The position numbers and the translations under genes are program-made. A stretch of DNA of 56,918 nucleotides, taken from contig NZ_JAMTDX010000051.1 of NCBI RefSeq assembly GCF_023806625.1, forward strand, positions 72,810 to 129,727. The letters are read 5' to 3'. The stretch is from Accumulibacter sp. (GTDB taxonomy: Bacteria; Pseudomonadota; Gammaproteobacteria; Burkholderiales; Rhodocyclaceae). Under the pieces are notes generated by a model that searched no databases, was not told the origin of the DNA, and saw only the letters and a program-made list of their open reading frames with translations. How positions within the stretch are numbered: the first letter of the stretch is position 1; each line of letters opens with the position of its first letter. This document shows, one piece after another, positions 17,841 to 25,006 of the stretch.

Positions 17841-19193
17841 TCAGAAGCGCTCGTCGGCGCGCAGGAAGCGCCAGCATCCGGCCGGGACCTTGCCGAGCGC
17901 CACCCCACCGATCCGCACGCGCCTGGCTTCGATCACGCGCAGGCCCACCTGTGCGCAACCCAGCTGGATCTGCCGCTGGCTGTTGTCACGCACGACGACG
18001 CGCAGCAGATCCTCCTGCAAGAACGACACCCTCGGGACTGTAGACCCAGGCTGGCCCGGCAACAGCGTTCGTTGGAGGAACTCGATCCGTTCCGCCGACA
18101 GCTCGCCCTCGACGCGCACGTGGTACTCCTTCTCGACGCGGGGGGCGCGGCCGAGCAGGAGGCGGGCAACGCCTGGCTCACGCGTGAAAACGGTCATACC
18201 GACCTCGTCTTCGGCGAGGTCGGCGACACAGCTCAGTCCGTGCAGCCCCGCGGCTGAAAGACGTGTCGTTCCGCCTTCGCTGCGCCATTGCCGGTCGGGC
18301 TGCAGCGCGCTGACTGGGTCGCGTCCGGCGGTGCTCGCGGTCTGAGCACCGCCAACGGGTCGGTGGTGGACGACGGTCACCGGTCTGTTTCGTTGCCAGC
18401 GGAGCGACTCGTCGATGGTGATCGTCGCCTGCGGGCTCGCGCGTGCGCCGAGCCGGTTGACAGTGACTCCGTTGACCGCCACCCAGCCATTCTCGATCCA
18501 TTCGTCGGCTTCGCGCCGGGAGCAGTGGGTGATCTGCCTGACCAGGCTCGAGAGTCGCGGCAACTCCGCGGACAAGAGTTCGCGCGGCCTCTCTCCCGCA
18601 CGCACGGCGGCTGTCTTGCCCGGGCCTGCAGGGCGGTCGGCGCGGGTGCGATCCCCGGTTTCGGCCGAGCGGGTTGGTGACCGCTCCCCCTTCGCGCGTC
18701 CAGGCGCGGCCGCGCGAGCGGGCTTGTCGCTCCCTTGGCGTTCGAAATGCCGCGCGCCCTGCGCATCCGATCTGCCACTGGCTTGCCCGGTCGCTTGCCC
18801 GGGAGGATTCCGAACGTTGTTGACCGCGCGTCCTGCCGGTGCGTCGCTCGCGCCCGGTTCGGCGGCCGCATGCACAGCGCTGTCGTGTGGCCTGCGTGCC
18901 CGGGGAGACGGCGGTGTCGTGCTGCCGGCTTTTCGCGCGCTTGCTCCGGGGCGCAGGCCAGCAGCGTCTTGCGGCGTTGGCGGGGTCTTGTCCCTCGTCA
19001 CGCGCGTGCCGTGACCGGTATGCCCCGGCAGCGCCGGCTTTTCCGCGGACTGCGCTGTCGAGCCCGTTTGCCGGCCGGCCGGTCGGGCACCCGACGGGCC
19101 GCCGCGAATCGGCTTGCGGGTGGGTTTGCCGGTCGGACGGCTCGGGTCGCCGGCGGGTGTTCGGGGTGGCAGCTTCAGCGTGGCTCGGGACAT
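17841..19193 (-). CDS. RsuA/RluB-family pseudouridine synthase-like protein, catalytic Asp apparently lost
   Basis: A 450-aa protein. About 200 N-terminal residues are low-complexity, rich in Pro, Arg, Ala, Gly and probably disordered. An S4 RNA-binding domain follows (RLSSLVRQITHCSRREADEW, then VAVNGVTVNRLG). The C-terminal half aligns with RluF/RsuA enzymes: VEKEYHVRVEG and VIEARRVRIGGVALGKVPAGCWRFL are clear. At the catalytic block, where the family reads GRLDxDSxG, this protein reads ADLAEDEVG, so the essential Asp aligns with Ala327. The NRQIRRM block reads QRQIQLG. It is likely an RNA-binding protein without activity, unless the local alignment is shifted. Start ATG 19193; an internal start is possible. 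Confidence 0.7.
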   Translation of the reverse strand: MSRATLKLPPRTPAGDPSRPTGKPTRKPIRGGPSGARPAGRQTGSTAQSAEKPALPGHTGHGTRVTRDKTPPTPQDAAGLRPGASARKAGSTTPPSPRARRPHDSAVHAAAEPGASDAPAGRAVNNVRNPPGQATGQASGRSDAQGARHFERQGSDKPARAAAPGRAKGERSPTRSAETGDRTRADRPAGPGKTAAVRAGERPRELLSAELPRLSSLVRQITHCSRREADEWIENGWVAVNGVTVNRLGARASPQATITIDESLRWQRNRPVTVVHHRPVGGAQTASTAGRDPVSALQPDRQWRSEGGTTRLSAAGLHGLSCVADLAEDEVGMTVFTREPGVARLLLGRAPRVEKEYHVRVEGELSAERIEFLQRTLLPGQPGSTVPRVSFLQEDLLRVVVRDNSQRQIQLGCAQVGLRVIEARRVRIGGVALGKVPAGCWRFLRADERF

Positions 19194-19309
19194 CGGAAGC
19201 GTCTTCCTGGATCGACCGCGTTAGTGTATGCGATAACCTGCCCGCTTCGGCGCTTCGTCCGTCAGGGCGGCGAGGCAGACAGATAGCCGTCCGCCGCGGA
19301 AGGGTTTGT

Positions 19310-19708
19310 CAGTCCCCTTGCTGCCGGCTGGCTTTCGCTCACCTGCCTCGCTTCAGTTCGGGCGAAGGCGGTGACCATCGATCGATGGATGGGCTCTGGC
19401 AGACGCTGGCCACCGGGCGGGTCAGCGTCGTTCTCAGCGGCCATGACCACCTCTACGAGCGATTCGCGCCACTCGCCGCCGACGGGACAGCCGATCCGCG
19501 TGACGGCGTCCGCAGCTTCACCGTGGGGACCGGCGGAGCTGATCCGGATCGCCGGCCGCTGTAGACGCGCCGTCACTCCGAGAAGCTGATCGCTGGTCGT
19601 TGGGGCGTGCGGGAACTGGAACTCGCCGATGACGCGTACCGATGGTCGTTCCTCGACACGACCGGCGAAGTTCTGGACAGCGGGCAGAGCCGGTGCCGAG
19701 ACCGCTGA
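19310..19708 (+). pseudogene. C-terminal remnant of a metallophosphoesterase
   Basis: One frame from about 19310 reads CRLAFAHLPRFSSG, then VVLSGHDHLYERFAP and RSFTVGTGGA, the C-terminal motifs of calcineurin-like (purple acid phosphatase-like) metallophosphoesterases. GHDH carries metal ligands. A TAG at 19562-19564 interrupts the frame. Beyond it the same frame continues with RHSEKLIAGRWGVRELEL and FLDTTGEVLDSGQSRCR, the usual end of these enzymes, stopping at 19706. The N-terminal two thirds with the other metal ligands are missing and no start is present. I read this as a dead 5'-truncated gene with an in-frame stop. Confidence 0.8.
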
Positions 19709-19973
19709 GGACGACTGCCGGCGAACCGCTCGCCAGCGCTGGCGGTCCAATCGACGTCTGGCGGCGGATCACCGATAGCCCGTGGCGGAGGCTTGCCGGC
19801 GCTCGGCTCCGGCGTTCCGGGCGCAGGGATCCTGAACCGGGCCATCAGGACGTTACAATGCGTGCTCGCGGCACTCGGCTGTTTGTCGTGCGGAGCACGC
19901 CCGATGATCGCCTGTCGATCGCCTGTCGATCGCCGGCGGATCTGGCGCCGTGGCGATGGACTGGAGAAAGAGG

Positions 19974-20705
19974 ATGGGGGAGCAGAACAGCGGTTTCTCG
20001 ATCTCGGCGCTCGTGGCCGTCGGCAAGGATCTGGTGGCCATGCTCAGGGACGCGATGCTCCTGCTGATCGCCCTGCTGCTGATTGGATGGCCAGAGACGG
20101 TCAACAGGATTCTCGTCGAGGCCGGTTTCGAGGAAGGCAGCTTTGCGGGACTCAAGTGGAAGGCCAAGCTTGGCGAGTCCGACGACGCGCTGCTCAAGGC
20201 CCAGGCAATGATCGCCGACCTCAGGGATCAGAACGACAGGCTCGGCAAGGTTCTCGGGCAGATCAAGCCCGAGGTCGCCAATGCCGGGGTTCGGGCGGAT
20301 CTCGCTAAACTCGAAGAGCTCAATGCGCAGCTCGGCTCCAGTGCCGCGAGCGTCCAGGACTCGCTCGCCTCGAGCGTCGCGGGCAACGCTCCTCTGGTGC
20401 AGAAGCTGCAATCTGCGGCGGGCTCGGCGGTCATTTGGGGAGTCGTATTCGGGGCCGACTCCAGTCTCGATGCGGCCAGGTACGAAACCGGAACGATGGC
20501 CGCCCGGCTTGGGTTGCCGAATGCGGCAATCTACCTTCGGCAGGGCTCGTACCGAAGCGTCGCGACGATCACCGATCGGGTGCAGGCAGAGAAATTGCTG
20601 GGCAAGGCCCGAGAGCGACGGAAGGATGCCTACCTGGTCAATATGGCTACCTGGTGCCCGCAAGCGAGCCCCCGGCAAGGGTACTTCGAGTGTTCGAGAG
20701 GCTGA
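19974..20705 (+). CDS. Uncharacterised membrane protein with coiled coil and conserved C-terminus
   Basis: A 243-aa protein of unknown function. Residues 20-37 form a membrane helix (MLLLIALLLIGW region). A likely coiled coil follows at about 58-125 (ALLKAQAMIADLRDQNDRLGKVL). The C-terminal 75 residues look folded: GADSSLDAARYE, IYLRQGSYRSVATI, AEKLLGKARERRKDAYLV and a final WCP. The layout resembles an anchored sensor with a SPOR-like tail, but I could not assign a family. ATG 19974 is preferred, with GGAG eight bases upstream; a GTG at 19950 would add eight residues. It stands alone between a pseudogene and the hemolysin III-like gene. Confidence 0.75.
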   Translation: MGEQNSGFSISALVAVGKDLVAMLRDAMLLLIALLLIGWPETVNRILVEAGFEEGSFAGLKWKAKLGESDDALLKAQAMIADLRDQNDRLGKVLGQIKPEVANAGVRADLAKLEELNAQLGSSAASVQDSLASSVAGNAPLVQKLQSAAGSAVIWGVVFGADSSLDAARYETGTMAARLGLPNAAIYLRQGSYRSVATITDRVQAEKLLGKARERRKDAYLVNMATWCPQASPRQGYFECSRG

Positions 20706-20898
20706 GAACCGGCCAGCTGGCCGTCGCGGGCAGAGCAGGATCACGGGCGCGCGCGGACATCCCGCCCGCGCAGGCACTCTGGCACTGGCCCGGCAATGGC
20801 CATGAATGCTCCCGGAAAGTCGACGAGAACGGCGCCGGGATCGCGGGTCCCATGTCCGGCAGACCCTCCGCGCGAGCGGCGGGCTGAGGCCAATCGCC

Positions 20899-21516
20899 AT
20901 GTACCACGGAGAGAGACTCAACGCGTGGACCCATCTCGTCGGTGCCGTCCTCGCACTCGCCGGAGCGATCGTCCTGATCGTCGTCGCGGCGCAAGCCGGC
21001 GATCCGTGGAAGGTGGTCAGCGTTTCAATCTACGGGGCAACGCTGGTCCTGCTCTACTCACTGTCGACCCTTTATCACAGCTTTCGTGGTCGCGCCAAGG
21101 AAATCCTGCAGAGGCTCGATCATCAAGGCATTTACCTGCTGATCGCCGGGAGCTACACGCCGTTCTGCCTGGTGACCCTGCGCGGGCCCTGGGGCTGGTC
21201 GCTGTTCGGGATCGTCTGGGGGCTGGCGATCGTCGGCAGCATCCAGGAATTCTGGCTGCGCAGCGAGAAAAGGATTCTTTCGGTGGTGATCTACGTCGTC
21301 ATGGGCTGGGTCGTGCTGGTGGCGCTGATTCCGCTGCTGCGTGAGCTCGGCGTGGCCGGCTTCCTCTGGGTTGCGGTCGGCGGCGTCCTGTACACGGCGG
21401 GCATCGCGTTCTATGCGCTCGATGCGCGTCTCACCCATGCGCACGGAATCTGGCATCTGTTCGTGCTCGGCGGCAGTGCAGCGCACTACTTCGCGATTAT
21501 CCGGTACGTCGTATGA
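20899..21516 (+). CDS. Hemolysin III / PAQR family membrane protein
   Basis: A 205-aa protein with seven predicted membrane helices. It carries the PAQR/TrhA motifs: LNAWTHLVGA, TLYHSF, DHQGIYLLIAGSYTPF and C-terminal HGIWHLFVLGGSAAHYFA, with the His/Asp/Ser residues proposed to bind zinc. Bacterial members affect membrane energetics and fluidity rather than haemolysis in most species. ATG 20899 is the first start giving the conserved MYHGERLNAWTH. A GC-rich hairpin follows at 21593. Confidence 0.88.
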   Translation: MYHGERLNAWTHLVGAVLALAGAIVLIVVAAQAGDPWKVVSVSIYGATLVLLYSLSTLYHSFRGRAKEILQRLDHQGIYLLIAGSYTPFCLVTLRGPWGWSLFGIVWGLAIVGSIQEFWLRSEKRILSVVIYVVMGWVVLVALIPLLRELGVAGFLWVAVGGVLYTAGIAFYALDARLTHAHGIWHLFVLGGSAAHYFAIIRYVV

Positions 21517-21592
21517 GTGGCCCACGGGCCGACGGGCGGGTGAGGCAGGCGGTCGGCGAGGCGCTTGTTGGCGGGCGGTAAGCGCGGCCGGC

Positions 21593-21616
21593 CCCCCGGC
21601 ACGGGCGCGCCGGGGG
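21593..21616. terminator. GC-rich hairpin between convergent genes
   Basis: CCCCCGGC (21593-21600) pairs with GCCGGGGG (21609-21616) across an 8-nt loop. It lies between the hemolysin III-like gene (+) and the Lys/Thr-rich gene (-), where a bidirectional terminator would be useful. No T-tract follows on either strand, so intrinsic termination is uncertain. Confidence 0.4.
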
Positions 21617-21638
21617 TCTCCAGTTGGCGGAGGGCAGC

Positions 21639-22049
21639 TTACTTGCTGGCCGGGGTGGTGGACTCGCTCTTCACGGGCGCCTGAACTTCGCTCGTCGCCG
21701 GCTTGGCTTTCGGCGTGTGCTTGCGGACCTGTTCAGGGTGCTTGCCACCCTTCGCTTCCGGCTTTGTCGTCTCGCCGCTGACCGGATGCGACGCCTTCAC
21801 GACTTCGGATTTGGTCGTTTCTCCCTTGACGACGGGCTTGGTCGCCTGGGTTGCCTTGGTGGTGTCAGCTTTGCCCGGCTCGACGGTGCCGGGAGCTTCA
21901 GCCTTCTTCTCGGTTGCCGGGCTCGTCGGGGCCGCTACCTTGGCCGCCGGGGCGGGAGTGGCCGGAGAGGGTGGCGTCGTCGTTCCCTGGGCGAACGAAG
22001 CGGTCACGAGGCCGGCGGAAAGCAGCAGGGCGGTCAGGATTCTGGTCAT
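21639..22049 (-). CDS. Secreted low-complexity Thr/Lys/Pro/Ala-rich protein
   Basis: A 136-aa protein with a clear signal peptide (MTRILTALLLSAGLVTASFAQ), then a mature part made almost only of Thr, Lys, Pro, Ala, Glu and Val, with motifs such as GETTK repeated at spacing of about 15-20 residues. ATG 22049 has AAGGAGA upstream. It has no Cys and no recognisable domain, and is probably disordered in the periplasm or outside the cell. The function is unknown. Confidence 0.75.
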   Translation of the reverse strand: MTRILTALLLSAGLVTASFAQGTTTPPSPATPAPAAKVAAPTSPATEKKAEAPGTVEPGKADTTKATQATKPVVKGETTKSEVVKASHPVSGETTKPEAKGGKHPEQVRKHTPKAKPATSEVQAPVKSESTTPASK

Positions 22050-22207
22050 GGCGAATCTCCTTCGATGGTGTGGATCGGTTTGGGGCGCCACCCGATTGCA
22101 GCGCCTTGTGCCGATTAACGCCCGGTCATCTCGGGAGATGTCAATAGCCGTGTAAGACCGTGTATCGCTCGACCAACCGCTCGTGACGGGATGTGCGCAG
22201 GCCGAGG

Positions 22208-23065
22208 CTATTCGGACAGCGCTCCGAAAATGAACACCGCCTGCTGCAGAGCCGCTGGTTCACCGAGCGCGCCGAACCACTTGCCGAAGATCGGCCCGAT
22301 CTCGCCGTCGCGGTAGATCTGGGCGAGCCCGGTGTTGACGGCCAGACGCATCCCTGCGTCGCCGCGTGGCAGGGCGATCGCATACGGCTCGATCGACAGG
22401 TCGTCGGGCAGGATCACCAGGCTCCTCGGGTGTTTCGCCTTGAGGCCGGCGCCGAGGAGCAGGAGTTTGTCGCTCGCGTAGGCGTCTACCCGGCCATCCT
22501 CGAGCGCGGCGATTGCCTCTTCGCGCGTCTGCAGCGGAACCACGGTCATTTTCAGTGCGCGGCGCCTGTCGAGCTCGTTGACCGCACGTTCGTTGGTCGT
22601 GCCGCTGACCACGCCGATCCGCTTGCCGGCCAGGTCAGCCAGTGAGCGTAGCCCGCTCTTCTGGGTGGTGAGCAGTCCGGTGCTCTCGATGAACGTGTAG
22701 TTCGAGAAGTCGACCACTTTCATTCGCGACAACGTCACCGTGCTGGCCCCGCATTCCATGTCTGCCTGGCCGCTGGCGACGGCATCGAAACGGTTCTGGC
22801 TGGTGACCGGCACCCACTTGACCTGGAGACCCTGGACACCGAGCTGATTCTCGAGCGACGCCACGACGCGCTTGCAGATGTCGATCGTATAGCCGATCGG
22901 CTGCTGCCGGTCGTCGGTGTACGAGAACGGCGTCGCGTCGCTACGGTAGGCGATGGCGATCGATTTCGTGTCGGCGATCTTCCTGAGGCGACCGTCGAGA
23001 GTCTGGGCATTGACGATCCCGCCGGCGGCGAGGAGCACGAAGAAGAGAGAGGCTATGCGCAACAT
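22208..23065 (-). CDS. Polar amino-acid ABC transporter substrate-binding protein (SBP family 3)
   Basis: Periplasmic binding protein, probably for glutamate/aspartate or a similar amino acid. The 285-aa protein has a signal peptide ending VNAQ, then IAIAYRSDATPFSYTD, PIGYTIDICKRVV, the ligand-site region ADMECGASTVTLSRMKVVDFSNYTFIESTG, GKRIGVVSGTTNE and a C-terminal GEIGPIFGKWFG. These are GltI-type features. ATG 23065 follows GGAGA. No permease or ATPase gene is adjacent, so it either serves a distant transporter or acts alone. Confidence 0.88.
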   Translation of the reverse strand: MLRIASLFFVLLAAGGIVNAQTLDGRLRKIADTKSIAIAYRSDATPFSYTDDRQQPIGYTIDICKRVVASLENQLGVQGLQVKWVPVTSQNRFDAVASGQADMECGASTVTLSRMKVVDFSNYTFIESTGLLTTQKSGLRSLADLAGKRIGVVSGTTNERAVNELDRRRALKMTVVPLQTREEAIAALEDGRVDAYASDKLLLLGAGLKAKHPRSLVILPDDLSIEPYAIALPRGDAGMRLAVNTGLAQIYRDGEIGPIFGKWFGALGEPAALQQAVFIFGALSE

Positions 23066-23301
23066 GGGCGAGTCTCCGGGGTGAGAACGGCTCAGGGGGG
23101 TCACGAACCAATCGAGCGGCAGCTACGCGGCTGCCCGCGTCGGCCGGCCGGAGTATCTCGCACCCGTGGCGTGAGGGTCAATCGCCGGCAGCAGCAAGCG
23201 CATCAGCGGCCTGTCGCGCTCGACAACCGTTTCGCTCGGCGTCAGCGAATGCCTCGGCAACCGGCCTTGCAGGTCGAGCCTGCCGGTGATCGGCGAAGGC
23301 G

Positions 23302-23685
23302 TCACCGGCCTTCGCCGGAGCGCCGGGCGCCCCACCGGCGCAGCAACTCTGCGTAGACGGCGAGGTTGACGGCAACGACGACGGCAGCGAGGACGAACTG
23401 CAACTCGCGGGTGAGCCCGGCGGGGTAGATCACCGGCAGCAGGTAACGGGCGATGAAGCTGCCCGGGTAGCCGGCTTCACCGGCTGCCTCGCGGAGACCG
23501 TTCTCGAGCGGGGTCAGCGGGCAGATCCAGCCACCGACTTCGATCAGTGCCCCCCAGCAGGCTGCGGGCAGGTGCGCCAGCGCCAGCCGCGGCCAGCGCA
23601 GAACGAGCAGTCCGCCGAAGACGACGAAGAGGATGAACAGCAGATGGGCGACGACGACCGCGTCGGCGAGCAGCCGGTAGCTCAC
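23302..23685 (-). CDS. DUF2784 family membrane protein
   Basis: A 127-aa protein with three or four membrane helices. It shows the DUF2784 pattern: ADAVVVAHLLFILFVVFGG, HLPAACWGALIEVGGWICPLTPLEN and GYPGSFIARYLLPVIYP. The family has no known role. The start overlaps the TfoX-like stop by ATGA, placing it last in the minus-strand series with hslR. The 236 nt between it and the solute-binding gene hold nothing I recognise. Confidence 0.85.
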   Translation of the reverse strand: MSYRLLADAVVVAHLLFILFVVFGGLLVLRWPRLALAHLPAACWGALIEVGGWICPLTPLENGLREAAGEAGYPGSFIARYLLPVIYPAGLTRELQFVLAAVVVAVNLAVYAELLRRWGARRSGEGR

Positions 23686-24026
23686 GACCGAGGCTCGCGC
23701 CCCGCCGCTTCGACCTGGTGCATGTCGAGTGCGAGCAGCAGGCTCGTCCGCCTCGTGCGCGCGACTTCGCGCCAGGACATTCCGGCCAGCACGCCCTCGA
23801 GCGCCCAGAGCAGGTTCAGGCTGGCCCTGCCGTCGACCTGTCTGACCCTGAGGTAGGCGGCGACCGAGCCGAGATCCTGCAATTGCCCGACGGTATGAAT
23901 ACCGGCCCGCGCGAGCATCCGCGATGAGCGCGGGCCGAGGTTGGGCAGCCGAGCCAGAGGATCGGCGTTCCGCTGGTGGTCTCGCGGCTCGGCGTGCTCG
24001 TCGCTGCTCGGTGGGTCGGTCGTCAC
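23682..24026 (-). CDS. TfoX C-terminal domain protein
   Basis: A 114-aa protein whose residues about 25-110 match the TfoX/Sxy C-terminal domain: LARLPNLGPRSSRMLARAGIHTVGQLQDLGSVAAY and SLNLLWALEGVLAGMSW. The TfoX N-terminal domain is absent. Full Sxy/TfoX proteins act with CRP to switch on competence genes; the helix-hairpin-helix C-terminal part alone is of unknown role. The GTG start at 24026 forms a GTGA overlap with the hslR stop, and no better start exists in the frame. Confidence 0.8.
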   Translation of the reverse strand: MTTDPPSSDEHAEPRDHQRNADPLARLPNLGPRSSRMLARAGIHTVGQLQDLGSVAAYLRVRQVDGRASLNLLWALEGVLAGMSWREVARTRRTSLLLALDMHQVEAAGREPRS

Positions 24027-24430
24027 GGGCCGTCGCTGAAGCTTCGGATCAGGCGTCGTGCCCGCTTGGTCGGCCGGCCACGAAGGTCGGCTCCGGGCGT
24101 CGGAGCGAGCCGCCTTTCTTCGCGCAGCGCGCTGCGCCGGATGCTGCTTTCGTCGGTCTCCCGATAAAGCTGTCGTGCCTCGGGAGCCGGCCGGCGCTGC
24201 TCGTTGAAGCCGCGGACGACGACGCACCAGGCAAGCTCGCCGATGTTGATCTCGACGACGTCGCCAAGCCGCAGTTCGCGGGACGCCTTGACGACCTGAC
24301 CGCCGAGCCTGACGTGGCCGGCGCCGATCGCCTCGGCGGCGAGCGACCTCGTGCGGTAGAAGCGCGCCGCCCACAGCCACTTGTCCACCCGCTGGGAGGT
24401 CTGCCCGCCCTGATCGTCGTCGTTCATCAT
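24023..24430 (-). CDS. hslR: Heat-shock protein 15-like S4 RNA-binding protein
   Basis: HslR (Hsp15) binds 50S subunits carrying stalled nascent chains and helps recycle them. The 135-aa protein has the S4 domain RVDKWLWAARFYRTRSLAAEAI, then GHVRLGGQVVKASRELRLGDVV, and the basic C-terminal tail GRPTKRARRLIRSF typical of Hsp15. ATG directly follows the regA stop (TGAATGATG), so start is 24430 or 24427. It is probably cotranscribed with regB-regA. Confidence 0.9.
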   Translation of the reverse strand: MMNDDDQGGQTSQRVDKWLWAARFYRTRSLAAEAIGAGHVRLGGQVVKASRELRLGDVVEINIGELAWCVVVRGFNEQRRPAPEARQLYRETDESSIRRSALREERRLAPTPGADLRGRPTKRARRLIRSFSDGP

Positions 24431-25006
24431 TCACTCCCGCGTCGGCCGCTTGCCGAGTTTGCGCTGCAACGTACGGCGGTGCATTCGCAGGGCCCGGGCC
24501 GTCGCCGAGACGTTGCCATGGTTTTCGGCAAGGACCCGCTGGATGTGTTCCCACTCGAGGCGGTCCACCGAGAGCGGCGAGCCGGAGACCGGCATCGTCG
24601 GGTCTCCCTCGCTGTCGCGGTGCAACGCGGCGACGATTTCGTCGGCGTCGCATGGCTTGGCCAGGTAATGGACCGCGCCGAGCTTGATCGCCTCGATCGC
24701 CGTGGCAATGCTTGCGTAGCCGGTGAGCATCACGACGCGCGTGTTCGGATCGAGTTCGATCAGCTTCTCGATCAGCACCAGGCCCGACTGGCCGGGCATT
24801 TTCAGGTCGACGACGGCGAACTCGGGGGGCTGCGCCTCGGCCTTGCCGATCGCCGACTCGACCGAAGCAGCGACGCTGACCGAGTAGCCACGGCGCTCGA
24901 GCGCCCGCGCGAGGACACGGCGGAAGGCGTCGTCATCGTCGACGAGCAGCAGCGTCGATCGCTCGTCGTCAGCAGTCGGAGTTTCGGTCTGAGCCAAGGT
25001 GGTCAC
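24431..25006 (-). CDS. regA: Redox response regulator, RegA/PrrA/ActR family
   Basis: A 191-aa DNA-binding response regulator. The receiver domain (about 18-130) has LLLVDDDDAF, phospho-acceptor Asp in VVDLKMPGQSG and Lys in YLAKPCD. A short linker leads to a Fis-type helix-turn-helix (NVSATARALRMHRRTLQRKLGKRP) typical of RegA. The start overlaps the regB stop by ATGA, so the two are a pair. The family controls respiration, hydrogen, nitrogen and carbon metabolism by redox state. Confidence 0.92.
   Translation of the reverse strand: MTTLAQTETPTADDERSTLLLVDDDDAFRRVLARALERRGYSVSVAASVESAIGKAEAQPPEFAVVDLKMPGQSGLVLIEKLIELDPNTRVVMLTGYASIATAIEAIKLGAVHYLAKPCDADEIVAALHRDSEGDPTMPVSGSPLSVDRLEWEHIQRVLAENHGNVSATARALRMHRRTLQRKLGKRPTRE

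Noticed and set aside
19310-19708. Frameshift in the metallophosphoesterase remnant
   Set aside because: The parts before and after 19562 are in the same frame; the lesion is an in-frame TAG, not a frameshift.
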